In this document: positions 7,572 through 15,326 of the stretch, piece after piece
Position numbering within the stretch: position 1 is the stretch's first letter
Layout: each line of letters begins with the position of its first letter
Origin: Chryseobacterium gleum
GTDB taxonomy: Bacteria > Bacteroidota > Bacteroidia > Flavobacteriales_D > UBA2798
NCBI GenBank assembly: GCA_945865695.1
Contig: CAMBFX010000012.1
Span: 1 to 34,828 of the forward strand
Length of the DNA: 34,828 nucleotides
Reading direction: 5' to 3'
Notes under the pieces: generated by a model
What the model was told of the DNA's origin: nothing
Database searches by the model: none
The model's input: only the letters and a program-made list of their open reading frames with translations
Made by a program: the position numbers and the translations under genes

Positions 7572-9524
7572 CCAATCTCCATTCTCCTTGATTAACTCTA
7601 TTAATTCTTTCACTGCATTGTCAGAAGAAACATTTTTCTTCACCACTTCTCTTCCTTTGTAGAGGGAAATTTTTCCAACACCTGTTCCCACATAACCATA
7701 ATCGGCATCGGCCATTTCTCCTGGGCCATTCACAATACATCCCATGATTCCGATTTTTATTCCTTTCAAATGATCGGTCACACTTCTTATTTTTTGAGTA
7801 GTTTCTTGCAAATCGAAAAGTGTTCGTCCGCAAGAAGGACAAGAAATATATTCTGTCTTAGAAATTCTGGTTCTCGTTGCTTGTAAAATACCAAAAGCAG
7901 TTCTATTATTTAATTGCGGATTGCTGCATTCAATAGTCTTCATCCAAATTCCATCTCCGAAACCATCTAAAAAAAGAGCACCGAAATCAGTAGAAGAATA
8001 TAATTGTACGTTCTCATCATCCAACTTCGAATAATTTCTTTTGATAATCACAGGAAGAGTAACTTCCTTCAATAATAATTTAAAAAACAAAGCACGTTGC
8101 TCTGTCATTCCATTCTCGGAAAAAGTATCGAGAACTAAAACGACATTCGTATACTCTTTGATTTTAGCAATGAATTCTTCGTTCAATGAATTAATTTCTA
8201 CTGCCACAAAATTCAAATCCGGATGTTGTTCCTCAGTAAAAAACTCAGAGGCGCAGAACAAAGGATAACTTCGTACTTTCTTATTATTCTTCCAAACTAA
8301 ATTATTATAAATAATTCCCAATGTTCCAGGAATTTCAAAATCTAACAAATTATCTCCCGCATAAATATAATCGCAAGCTTGGTCAGTCAAATTCCATTTA
8401 TCAAGAGGAACAGAATAATTATATCCAACAGCAAATAATGAAGCTGCCGTAATTTTTTCTTTAACGCTAAAATCTGCCAAAACAACTGGAACATGTTTTG
8501 CTCCTATATTCGAAACTTCATTGGTATTTCTTCGCTGATATTCGAATGGTGAGAATATTTTATATAATGCGTTCAAATCCGCGATGCATCGCGGATCTAC
8601 TGAATTATTAATCGATCTTTTCGAATATCTATCTGCCAATCTCTTCGCAACTGGCATTTCAAATTCTGGATCTTCGGTTAATGAAACGCGAATCGTGTCT
8701 CCTAATCCATCTTCTAATAACGTTCCAATTCCTACTGCCGATTTTATTCTTCCATCTTCGCCATCGCCTGCTTCTGTTACCCCTAAATGCAAAGGATAAT
8801 TCATTCCTTCCTTTTTCATTTTTGCAACGAGCAAACGATAAGCTTGTACCATTACTTGCGCATTACTTGCTTTCATGGAGAAAACTAATTCATGAAAATC
8901 ATTGTCACGACAAATTCTGGCAAACTCTAATGCACTTTCTACCATTCCTAGTGGAGTATCACCATAGCGACTCAAAATACGATCACTCAACGAGCCATGA
9001 TTCGTACCTATGCGCATGGCTGTTTTATTTTTCTTGCATAATAAAACTAGTGGCGTAAATTTTTCTCGGATTCTTTTTAGTTCCGCTTCATAACTCTCAT
9101 CCGAAAAATCGATCTCATCAAATTTTTTCTTATCGGCATAATTTCCTGGATTCACTCGCACTTTTTCTACAATTCCTGCGGCAACTTCAGCTGCATTAGG
9201 TGTAAAGTGAATGTCGGCCACCAATGGTGTCTCGTATCCTTTTTCAACTAATAATTCTTTGATTTTGGCTAGATTTTCTGCCTCTTTTTTACTTGGGGCG
9301 GTGATTCGCACTAATTCGCATCCCGCTTCAATCATTCTTATGGATTGCTCTACCGTTGCTTCGGTGTTCATGGTATCCGTTGTCGTCATTGATTGAATAC
9401 GAATGGGATTTTTTCCTCCAAAGCCCACTTTTCCAACTAAAACTTCTCGAGTTAAAAAACGAGAATACGAAAACAAGTCGTTGCAATATTCTCTTCCCGC
9501 ATAACTAAATAAATCTAATTCCAT
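7551..9524 (-). CDS. ispG: 4-hydroxy-3-methylbut-2-enyl-diphosphate synthase (two-domain-plus-insert IspG)
   Basis: IspG (GcpE) is the [4Fe-4S] enzyme of the MEP isoprenoid pathway that converts MEcPP to HMBPP. The 657-residue length is the long form with an extra central domain known from Bacteroidota, Chlamydiae and plants; the short bacterial form has ~370-400 residues. An N-terminal TIM-barrel (~25-280) includes GKNPIRIQSMTTTDT, LVADIHFTPNAA and RVNPGNYADKK. The insert domain spans ~290-530. The C-terminal cluster-binding domain has SCPSCGRTL and GIMGCIVNGPGEMADADYGYVG, giving three cysteine ligands and the conserved glutamate. A TATTTTTG box 5 nt before the ATG suggests a near-leaderless mRNA. 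The stop codon lies in a perfect inverted repeat. The gene is complete. Confidence 0.97.
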   Translation of the reverse strand: MELDLFSYAGREYCNDLFSYSRFLTREVLVGKVGFGGKNPIRIQSMTTTDTMNTEATVEQSIRMIEAGCELVRITAPSKKEAENLAKIKELLVEKGYETPLVADIHFTPNAAEVAAGIVEKVRVNPGNYADKKKFDEIDFSDESYEAELKRIREKFTPLVLLCKKNKTAMRIGTNHGSLSDRILSRYGDTPLGMVESALEFARICRDNDFHELVFSMKASNAQVMVQAYRLLVAKMKKEGMNYPLHLGVTEAGDGEDGRIKSAVGIGTLLEDGLGDTIRVSLTEDPEFEMPVAKRLADRYSKRSINNSVDPRCIADLNALYKIFSPFEYQRRNTNEVSNIGAKHVPVVLADFSVKEKITAASLFAVGYNYSVPLDKWNLTDQACDYIYAGDNLLDFEIPGTLGIIYNNLVWKNNKKVRSYPLFCASEFFTEEQHPDLNFVAVEINSLNEEFIAKIKEYTNVVLVLDTFSENGMTEQRALFFKLLLKEVTLPVIIKRNYSKLDDENVQLYSSTDFGALFLDGFGDGIWMKTIECSNPQLNNRTAFGILQATRTRISKTEYISCPSCGRTLFDLQETTQKIRSVTDHLKGIKIGIMGCIVNGPGEMADADYGYVGTGVGKISLYKGREVVKKNVSSDNAVKELIELIKENGDWREIETV

Positions 9525-9529
9525 GAAAG

Positions 9530-9537
9530 CAAAAATA
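9530..9537 (-). promoter_or_regulatory. Putative -7 box of ispG (near-leaderless)
   Basis: On the minus strand the box TATTTTTG ends 5 nt before the ispG ATG (9524), matching TAnnTTTG. Transcription from it would begin at or within a few bases of the start codon. Confidence 0.5.
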
Positions 9538-9666
9538 CAGAATAGAATTATTCATGAAGCAATAATTAATAAGAAATGCCAATTTTAATTAACATACATT
9601 AAGAGAAAACGATATTGAAGCAATAAAACTAAAATCATTCCTTTCAATCTATAAAATTTAGCTCAT

Positions 9667-9692
9667 AAAAAACCCCGATTGTTAAACCAGGG
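9667..9692 (-). terminator. Terminator of the TonB-family gene
   Basis: On the minus strand a 5-bp stem (CCCTG/CGGGG, one G-T pair, loop of 10 nt) is followed by six T residues. It sits 48 bp downstream of the TonB-family stop codon. The stem is short, so termination may be partial. Confidence 0.55.
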
Positions 9693-9739
9693 ATAAAAAA
9701 CAAGAAAACTTGGTTATTTTTTAAAACTTAGAATGAATC

Positions 9740-10492
9740 TTAATTCCTCGAAATTTTGAAATAAACAGGAATGGTATAACGAACATTGACTGCTTTATCC
9801 AATTGTTTACCAGGAACCATTTTAGGTAAAGATTTTACTGCTCGAATAGCTTCTGCATCCAAATCTTCATGTACGCTTCTTTTAATTTTTACACTGGTAA
9901 TATCACCTTCAGTATCCACGATGAATTCAACGTAAACTTTTCCTTCAATTCCTGTAGCTAAAGCCATTTCAGGATACTTCACTTTCTTATTGATATGGCT
10001 CAGTAATTCTTTTTCAGTTTCTGATTTTCTCTTCACTTTATCCTTTATAGTTAAAAGGTTTTGGTAGGTTGGCATTTCTTCAACAATATCAAAAATCTCA
10101 TTGGTAATCGGTCCAACGGGTGTCCAAGTATCAATTATCACAATGGTTGTATCTCCAGGAACGCCAATAGTTGTAGATACTTGATTTTGATTTTGGGTAG
10201 TTTGAACATTAGTGGATACTTGTTGGGTATTAGAAGTATTACTCCTATTCTGGTTATTTGTGTTCTGCGGATTACTCGGTTTAGGGGCATCTGGCTTCTT
10301 GATATCATAATCGATAATATTTTCCATTTCTACCGCATCCATTTTTCCGGTAGTTACTTTATCTCTTTTAATATCCACGGTGGCATATTCAAAGCCTACC
10401 AGAGTGATACCTAACGAAAAGATAAGACCTAACTGTAATAAGGTCGCAGGCTTCATGCCTTTTTTAATTACGTTTTGAGTGGGAGTTTTCAT
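9740..10492 (-). CDS. TonB-family energy transducer
   Basis: The ATG at 10492 gives a 250-residue protein; an upstream in-frame ATG at 10534 would add 14 residues lacking leader character. An N-terminal helix anchors it in the inner membrane (ATLLQLGLIFSLGITLVGF, ~residues 16-34). A linker follows, and the C-terminal ~95 residues form the TonB domain: INKKVKYPEMALATGIEGKV, YVEFIVDTEGDITSVKI, LDAEAIRAVKSLPKMVPGKQ and VRYTIPVYFKI. TonB couples the proton motive force, with ExbB/ExbD, to outer-membrane receptors; neither partner gene is in the window. The linker is unusually rich in Asn, Gln, Ser and Thr and has few Pro-Lys/Pro-Glu repeats. The gene is monocistronic and divergent from lysS. Confidence 0.9.
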   Translation of the reverse strand: MKTPTQNVIKKGMKPATLLQLGLIFSLGITLVGFEYATVDIKRDKVTTGKMDAVEMENIIDYDIKKPDAPKPSNPQNTNNQNRSNTSNTQQVSTNVQTTQNQNQVSTTIGVPGDTTIVIIDTWTPVGPITNEIFDIVEEMPTYQNLLTIKDKVKRKSETEKELLSHINKKVKYPEMALATGIEGKVYVEFIVDTEGDITSVKIKRSVHEDLDAEAIRAVKSLPKMVPGKQLDKAVNVRYTIPVYFKISRN

Positions 10493-10625
10493 AGCAACAA
10501 GTTTTGAGGTTAAACAATCAGCATCCAAGGACATTTATTTGTTCTTAAGATGATTTAGTAGAGATTGCTTATAACTTGTGCTTTTAGGGGGTTAATGTGT
10601 TTATAACGGATGATATTTAAAAAAG

Positions 10626-10654
10626 TTGTACTTGAACTAAAAAAAATATCTTTG
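10626..10654 (+). promoter_or_regulatory. lysS promoter (-33 TTG, 18-nt spacer, -7 TATCTTTG)
   Basis: TTG at 10626-10628 and TATCTTTG at 10647-10654 match the Bacteroidota promoter pattern with an 18-nt spacer. The predicted start lies ~14 nt before the lysS ATG. Confidence 0.65.
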
Positions 10655-10674
10655 GGGACTGAAAAAATACCCTT

Positions 10675-12216
10675 ATGCAAATTGAACAACTTAGCGAACA
10701 AGAAATTATTAGACGCCAGAAATTAGATGAAATCAGAGCTTTAGGCATTGACCCTTATCCGGCTCCAGAATTTAATGTGAATGCTTTTGCTGCGCATATC
10801 AAACGTGATTTCGTTCCAGAAGCTGCAGGGTTCGAAAATGTAACTCTTGCAGGTCGTTTAATGGGCGTTCGCGATATGGGTAAAGCTTGTTTTGCCGAAT
10901 TGATGGATTCTTCTGGAAGAATTCAATTATATATTCGTAGAGATGATATTTGCCCGGGTGAAGACAAAACTTTATTCGATTCTCTTTTTAAAAAATTAGT
11001 GGACATCGGAGATTTTATTGGAATTACCGGATATGTTTTTGTGACGAAAGTTGGAGAAACTTCTGTTCACGTAAAAGAATTTAAATTATTAGGTAAATCT
11101 TTAAAACCACTTCCTATTGTTAAAACAGATGCCGATGGAAATGTTTTTGATGCTGTAAGTGATCCTGAATTTAGATACCGTCAGCGCTATGCTGATTTAA
11201 TTGTTAATCAAAATGTAAAAGAAGTTTTCATTAAGCGAACAAAAATGGTAAACGCCATTCGTTATTTCCTCAATGAAGAAGGTGCATTGGAAGTAGATAC
11301 TCCGGTATTGCAAAGTATTCCGGGTGGAGCAACGGCTCGTCCTTTCATTACACATCATAATGCATTAGATATTCCATTGTATTTGAGAATTGCCAATGAA
11401 CTTTATTTAAAAAGATTAATCGTTGGTGGATTTGATTGGGTGTATGAATTCTCGCGTAATTTTAGAAATGAAGGAATGGACAGAACGCACAATCCTGAAT
11501 TCACCATTCTTGAATTTTACGTGGCCTACAAAGATTATTTCTGGATGATGAATACCACAGAAAGTTTATTGCAATTCGTGGCGCAACAAACCAACGGTAC
11601 ACATGAAGTGAAAATGGGTGAGAATTTAATTTCTTATAAAGCTCCCTTCAAGCGCATTTCTATTTACGATGCGATTAAAGAACATACGGGTATTGATGTT
11701 TCTCAAATGAACGAAGATCAATTACGTGAAACATGTAAGAAATTACATATCGAAGTAGATAACTCGATGGGAAAAGGAAAATTAGTAGATGAATTATTCG
11801 GAGGGAAATGTGAATCACATTATATACAACCCACCTTTATTATTGATTATCCAGTGGAGATGAGTCCGCTCACCAAAAAACATAGAAGCAAAGAAGGATT
11901 AGTAGAGAGATTCGAATTAATCATCAATGGAAAAGAAATTGCCAATGCTTATTCGGAGTTGAATGATCCGATTGATCAGCGCGAACGTTTCGAAGATCAA
12001 GTAAAATTAATGGAGCGCGGTGATGATGAAGCCATGTTCATCGATTATGATTTCTTGCGTGCCTTAGAATACGGAATGCCGCCTACTTCTGGAATTGGAA
12101 TTGGTATTGATCGATTAGCCATGTTGATGACAGGACAAGTGAGTATACAGGATGTTTTGTTGTTTCCGCAGATGAGGCCAGAGAAGAATATGGAAGAAGC
12201 GGAGAAAGGGGAATAA
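10675..12216 (+). CDS. lysS: Lysyl-tRNA synthetase, class II
   Basis: Charges tRNA-Lys with lysine in the cytosol. The 513-residue product matches full-length class II LysRS. An N-terminal OB-fold anticodon-binding domain (~55-150) includes LAGRLMGVRDMGKACFAELM. The catalytic core (~170-505) includes FRYRQRYADLIVN, motif 1 around LNEEGALEVDTPVLQSIPGG, motif 2 FRNEGMDRTHNPEFTILEFY, ELINGKEIANAYSELNDP and motif 3 GIGIGIDRLAMLMT. Residues contacting lysine in the family (the AYSELNDP region) are intact. The gene is alone on its strand with its own promoter, and tandem repeat units start 24 bp after its stop. Confidence 0.98.
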   Translation: MQIEQLSEQEIIRRQKLDEIRALGIDPYPAPEFNVNAFAAHIKRDFVPEAAGFENVTLAGRLMGVRDMGKACFAELMDSSGRIQLYIRRDDICPGEDKTLFDSLFKKLVDIGDFIGITGYVFVTKVGETSVHVKEFKLLGKSLKPLPIVKTDADGNVFDAVSDPEFRYRQRYADLIVNQNVKEVFIKRTKMVNAIRYFLNEEGALEVDTPVLQSIPGGATARPFITHHNALDIPLYLRIANELYLKRLIVGGFDWVYEFSRNFRNEGMDRTHNPEFTILEFYVAYKDYFWMMNTTESLLQFVAQQTNGTHEVKMGENLISYKAPFKRISIYDAIKEHTGIDVSQMNEDQLRETCKKLHIEVDNSMGKGKLVDELFGGKCESHYIQPTFIIDYPVEMSPLTKKHRSKEGLVERFELIINGKEIANAYSELNDPIDQRERFEDQVKLMERGDDEAMFIDYDFLRALEYGMPPTSGIGIGIDRLAMLMTGQVSIQDVLLFPQMRPEKNMEEAEKGE

Positions 12217-12239
12217 TATTTTTAGTTATCGGTTTTTCG

Positions 12240-12446
12240 TTTGAAATATATTGAACAATAATTTCAACAACTATTTTATTTTACACAACTCCAATTCTCC
12301 CCTTGTCTGAGGGGAGATGTCGAGTCTTCGAGACAGAGGGGTCTTTTGTTTGAAATATATTGCACAATAATTTCGACAACTATAATACAAAAACGTACCC
12401 CAATCCTCCCCTTATCTTAGGGGAGGTGCCCGCAGGGCGGAGGGGT
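12240..12446 (+). repeat. Two tandem ~109-bp units, each carrying a cloverleaf palindrome (R2, R3)
   Basis: Each unit opens with nearly the same ~35-bp AT-rich leader (starts 12240 and 12349; TTTGAAATATATTG then A/CACAATAATTTC) and ends in a palindromic element: R2 at 12288-12342 and R3 at 12397-12446. In each element an outer 5-bp stem (ACTCC or ACCCC with GGGGT) encloses hairpin 1 (CTCCCC.../...GGGGAG) and hairpin 2. Hairpin 2 is GTCT-TCG-AGAC in R2 and GCCC-GCA-GGGC in R3, so both sides changed together. R3 ends 1 bp from the stop codon of the adjacent minus-strand gene. Confidence 0.8.
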
Positions 12447-12447
12447 T

Positions 12448-13809
12448 CTACTCTTTTACTTCCATCAACTTCCCACTGCCCTTCTCCTCCACCACTCCAT
12501 TTCCATTCCCAACCGCTTTTCCATTTTTTACTTTCTTACATTTCACTATTCCTTTCCACGATGTTTGTGATGCAGAAGCAAGATTGGCATTATCCAAAAT
12601 TAATTTGGCGCCTTTCTCGAGGTAAATAGTAGAACCTTCGGTGAGAAAACAATTTTTTGTTATGGTTAATGTTTTGTTTTTCTTCACCACCATATCGCCT
12701 TGGAAAACGGTATGCTTATCAATTGTTTTATTGAAACGATAAATTTCTGTTTTATTTTTATCGTAATTTACCAATGTAGTAGTGCGAATTCTTGATGCAT
12801 CACTTCGGTATAATTTATGGATGAATGCAATTTGCTTAGGAGAAAGATATCTTCTGCAAACATTATATCCCATAATATTATTTGAAACAGCAACGCTATC
12901 GCACATCAACCAACCAAACTTATCTTTAGTAGGTAAATCATCAAACTGCGGATAATCGGTATGATTTAATCCTATGCAATGTCCAATTTCATGTGCGATT
13001 AATTGTGATCCTACCCATTTGTAATCAGGGCCCCAATTGGTCATATTCAAATAATAAGGGTTAGGTCCGCAACCAAAACCCTGCTTTGGATCAAAAGTTC
13101 CTGTAGCTAAAATATGTATATAATTTTTATCCGAATTTAATTTATCTACCCAAATATCCGAATCACAATTTCTACTAACATCTACCAAATGTGAAATTGC
13201 ACCTAGAGAATCTCCTGTTTGAAGCTTCTTCCCTTTCAGTCGTAAATAAGTTATTTTATTTTCTTTCCAAGCACTATCAATTTTATATCCTCCATTATTA
13301 TTAGTTGAACGGAATATAATGATAGAATCAATATTCTTCTTAAATGGCTGCGGACCTAAACCAGTAAAACCAATTATATTTTTTTGACTATCTACAGACT
13401 TAATATTGATGGGAAAACCTCCACTTTCATTTAATCCTCTAGACCATCGAAGCCAAGAAACGGAATCGGTGTAAAATTTTATATCTACTAATTTAAATCG
13501 AATTCTACTATCATAAATAAATGGAATTTCTTCATGATTCTCTACTTTCAAAGTGGGTTTATCAAAAGTGCTATAAAAACCATTCATATTTTCAAAATGC
13601 TTTTGAATAATAACCGTATCAGCCAAAATAAAATTTTTAGGGTCCTCTTTTTTATAATGAAAAACATGAACCTTCACTTTAAATGTCAATGGTTCATCAT
13701 TTGGCGATGGATAATAATCGGGTAAATCCACCTTATTATTTTGAGCGTTCGCAACAGTTCCCAAAAAAAGGAAAAAAGAAATGACAAGTAGTTTACTGAT
13801 AGATATCAT
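12448..13809 (-). CDS. Exported zinc metalloprotease with HEIGH motif (M57-like)
   Basis: A 453-residue protein with a signal peptide (SFFLFLGTVANAQ, cleavage ~22). The zinc-binding motif HEIGHCIGLNH (H273, E274, H277, H283) followed by a probable Met-turn (NIMGYN, ~313) places it among metzincin-like peptidases; HEIGH wording is characteristic of the M57 'dual-action HEIGH' family. The N-terminal ~220 residues are beta-rich and unrecognised. The last ~100 residues (after ~345) contain short repeated strands such as VVKKNKTLTITKNCFLTEGS, like the stacked-strand regions of T9SS cargo, but the usual type-A sorting tail is not evident. A TAAATTTG box lies 4 nt before the ATG. The stop codon directly abuts repeat R3. 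Substrate unknown. Confidence 0.8.
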   Translation of the reverse strand: MISISKLLVISFFLFLGTVANAQNNKVDLPDYYPSPNDEPLTFKVKVHVFHYKKEDPKNFILADTVIIQKHFENMNGFYSTFDKPTLKVENHEEIPFIYDSRIRFKLVDIKFYTDSVSWLRWSRGLNESGGFPINIKSVDSQKNIIGFTGLGPQPFKKNIDSIIIFRSTNNNGGYKIDSAWKENKITYLRLKGKKLQTGDSLGAISHLVDVSRNCDSDIWVDKLNSDKNYIHILATGTFDPKQGFGCGPNPYYLNMTNWGPDYKWVGSQLIAHEIGHCIGLNHTDYPQFDDLPTKDKFGWLMCDSVAVSNNIMGYNVCRRYLSPKQIAFIHKLYRSDASRIRTTTLVNYDKNKTEIYRFNKTIDKHTVFQGDMVVKKNKTLTITKNCFLTEGSTIYLEKGAKLILDNANLASASQTSWKGIVKCKKVKNGKAVGNGNGVVEEKGSGKLMEVKE

Positions 13810-13813
13810 ACTT

Positions 13814-13821
13814 CAAATTTA
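13814..13821 (-). promoter_or_regulatory. Putative -7 box of the HEIGH-metalloprotease gene
   Basis: TAAATTTG on the minus strand ends 4 nt before the ATG at 13809. A weaker plus-strand counterpart (TACTTTTA, 13864-13871) lies 4 nt before the divergent gene at 13876. Confidence 0.45.
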
Positions 13822-13875
13822 ATCAGAATACATATTAATATTTCATTTGATTGTTTTTAATTTTACTTTTATCTT

Positions 13876-14298
13876 ATGAATCTCCCAGAAATTCTAAAAT
13901 CGGCTAAAAAATACCATTCTGATCAAGAAATTATTCAGATGACGGCCGATCAATTAATTAAAGATATGGGTGATTTTTCTATCCCCATTCAATTTAAAGC
14001 CCGTCTGAACGAATCATTCGGGCAGGGAGATAAAGAAACTCCCTATCGCGAACTTTTCGATCAAGTAGAGCCAGTCATCTATACATTAGAAATGATGCAA
14101 CCCGAAAAGTTAAAATCTTTACTCTACCGAATAGATATCTCAGAAAATGAAATCAAAAAACATATTTCATCGGCAAATCCAAATTTAGCTAAAACCAAAA
14201 CCGATTTATCTTCGTTCATCACCGATTTAGTTCTACAAAGAGAACTGCAAAAAGTACTCACAAGAATATACTTTAGCTCACCTGAACGCTTGGTCTGA
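13876..14298 (+). CDS. Conserved-looking hypothetical cytoplasmic protein
   Basis: A 140-residue protein without signal peptide or membrane helix. It is mainly helical by composition: IIQMTADQLIKDM, PVIYTLEMMQPEKLKSLLYR and SSFITDLVLQRELQKVLTRI look like amphipathic helices. I do not recognise a family. Codon and base use match the surrounding chromosomal genes. It is divergent from the metalloprotease gene, with only 66 bp between start codons, so the two probably share a regulatory region. The downstream region holds two nearly identical ATGCATGCAT palindromes and no further gene on this strand before the nuclease gene. Function unknown. Confidence 0.7.
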   Translation: MNLPEILKSAKKYHSDQEIIQMTADQLIKDMGDFSIPIQFKARLNESFGQGDKETPYRELFDQVEPVIYTLEMMQPEKLKSLLYRIDISENEIKKHISSANPNLAKTKTDLSSFITDLVLQRELQKVLTRIYFSSPERLV

Positions 14299-14305
14299 CT
14301 TATTA

Positions 14306-14362
14306 TTATGCATGCATAACAATTTACCAAATTTTCTTTTCTTAGTATGTATGCATGCATAA
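14306..14362. repeat. Two ATGCATGCAT palindromes 43 bp apart
   Basis: A perfect 14-bp palindrome (TTATGCATGCATAA, 14306-14319) recurs as GTATGCATGCATAA at 14349-14362. They may pair as hairpin arms or serve as dimer-binding sites; no function is established. Confidence 0.6.
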
Positions 14363-14606
14363 AATTAGCCTATTTTTCAAAAATAATGCAGTAACTCTTA
14401 GCACAACGATTCGACCGTTCGTTGAACTGATTAAGTGCTTTAGATATTTGAAGGAAGTAGTATTTAAAATTACAATTGTTGATGTAGGTTAACATTCATA
14501 AGAAATTTAGGTGGTTTAAAGTTTGCTTTCCTGAATGTTTCATCAGAATAATCACAGATGGAAACCTGCAACTTTTAGTAGGAAGAAATCAGAAAGAAAA
14601 AGAACT
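14363..14606 (+). other. Gene-free stretch ending in a terminator; possible small RNA
   Basis: No convincing protein gene lies here. The stretch leads into the strong terminator at 14607-14649 although the upstream gene ended ~300 bp earlier, so a small RNA using that terminator is possible. Short local stems are visible (e.g. CTGA/TCAG near 14531-14546) but no known RNA family and no clean TAnnTTTG box. A 39-codon basic frame (14535-14654) runs through the terminator and is not considered a gene. Confidence 0.3.
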
Positions 14607-14649
14607 AAAACTTTTGAAGGCTCTGCGAGGTGGCAGGGCCTTTTTGATT
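14607..14649 (+). terminator. Terminator hairpin, left copy of a 43-bp direct repeat (DR1)
   Basis: GGCTCTGC and GCAGGGCC (14619-14626, 14633-14640) form an 8-bp stem with one T-G pair and loop GAGGTG, followed by TTTTT. The whole 43 bp recurs at 15425-15467 with one difference (GCAGGGCC to GCGGGGCC). Confidence 0.8.
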
Positions 14650-14674
14650 TATAATTTACATTAGAATTAATATG

Positions 14675-14741
14675 GACTCACCCCTGTCAAACGAAGTTTG
14701 ACTTCCCCCTCTCTTGAAAGAGAGGGGGCAGGGGGTGAGTC
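14675..14741 (-). repeat. Cloverleaf-family palindromic repeat, copy R4 (67 bp)
   Basis: The outer stem GACTCACCCCTG/CAGGGGGTGAGTC encloses two hairpins: GTCAAAC/GTTTGAC (loop GAA) and CCCCCTCTCT/AGAGAGGGGG (loop TGAA). On the minus strand the order matches R1-R3: GC-rich hairpin, variable hairpin, closing GGGGT. R6 is the same length. Confidence 0.85.
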
Positions 14742-14850
14742 ACGAAAATAAAATGATTTTTTACCTCAATAATTTTCAGGTGCTATCAACATGATACTAT
14801 TCAATTTTAAATATTATTTTGACTTGCTTTCTCAAATTACAAAATAATTA

Positions 14851-14858
14851 TATTTTTG
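14851..14858 (+). promoter_or_regulatory. Putative -7 box of the DUF559 nuclease gene
   Basis: TATTTTTG lies 5 nt before the ATG at 14864, the same box and spacing as at ispG. It supports the 14864 start over the in-frame ATG at 14819. Confidence 0.5.
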
Positions 14859-14863
14859 CCTCC

Positions 14864-15256
14864 ATGAGTAATTATATAGAAATACTTCAACGCTCCCGTT
14901 CACTTAGAAAAAATCAAACACTTGAAGAAAGAGTTGTTTGGGAAATAGTTCGAAGTCGTAGGTTGATGAATTTGAAATTTACAAGACAACTTCCAATTAT
15001 ATACAATCGAATGAAAACATTGAATTATTATATTGTTGATTTCTATTGCCACGAAAAAAAATTGGTACTTGAAATAGATGGTAAAATTCATGATTTTCAA
15101 AAAGAATATGACCGAGAAAGAGAATCAATTATTGTTGATTTTGGATTAACTATTATCCGTATTAAAAATGAAGAAACTAAAGATAAAAATGAGTTGAAAA
15201 AGAAACTGATTGAGTTAATTAGTAAATTGGACTCACCCCTGTCAAACGAAGTTTGA
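14864..15256 (+). CDS. DUF559 (Vsr-like, PD-(D/E)XK fold) endonuclease-domain protein
   Basis: From the ATG at 14864 the product has 130 residues, usual for stand-alone DUF559 proteins, and begins with the family pattern RSRSLRKNQTLEERVVWEIV. An upstream ATG at 14819 would add 15 unlike residues. Core motifs are present: LKFTRQLPI, YYIVDFYCHEKKLVLEIDGK (D59, E70, D72 as candidate metal-binding residues) and a final beta strand with GLTIIRIKNEE. The segment after RQLPI carries ~8 extra residues (IYNRMKTL) compared with the usual spacing. Family members are distant relatives of the Vsr mismatch endonuclease; their role is unestablished. The last eight codons (DSPLSNEV) and the stop are made of repeat R5 sequence, so the original C-terminus may be altered. 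Confidence 0.85.
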   Translation: MSNYIEILQRSRSLRKNQTLEERVVWEIVRSRRLMNLKFTRQLPIIYNRMKTLNYYIVDFYCHEKKLVLEIDGKIHDFQKEYDRERESIIVDFGLTIIRIKNEETKDKNELKKKLIELISKLDSPLSNEV

Positions 15257-15276
15257 CTTTTGCCTCTCTCGAGAGA
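15230..15276 (-). repeat. Cloverleaf-family palindromic repeat, truncated copy R5
   Basis: The first 28 bp are identical to R4 (outer arm plus the GTCAAAC/GTTTGAC hairpin). The second hairpin is reduced to TCTCTCGAGAGA and the other outer arm is lost. The nuclease stop codon (15254-15256) lies in the first hairpin. Confidence 0.8.
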
Positions 15277-15326
15277 AACTGAATAAGTTCTATTTTAACA
15301 AGAAAGAAAAATGTATTTGTTTTTTT

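Noticed and set aside
12360-12629. 89-codon plus-strand frame through repeat R3
   Set aside because: It translates the repeat and the antisense of the metalloprotease gene; proline- and serine-rich sequence of this kind is typical of such repeats.
14535-14654. 39-codon basic frame running through the left terminator copy
   Set aside because: It reads through the hairpin and T-run, and nothing besides the direct repeat itself is conserved between copies.
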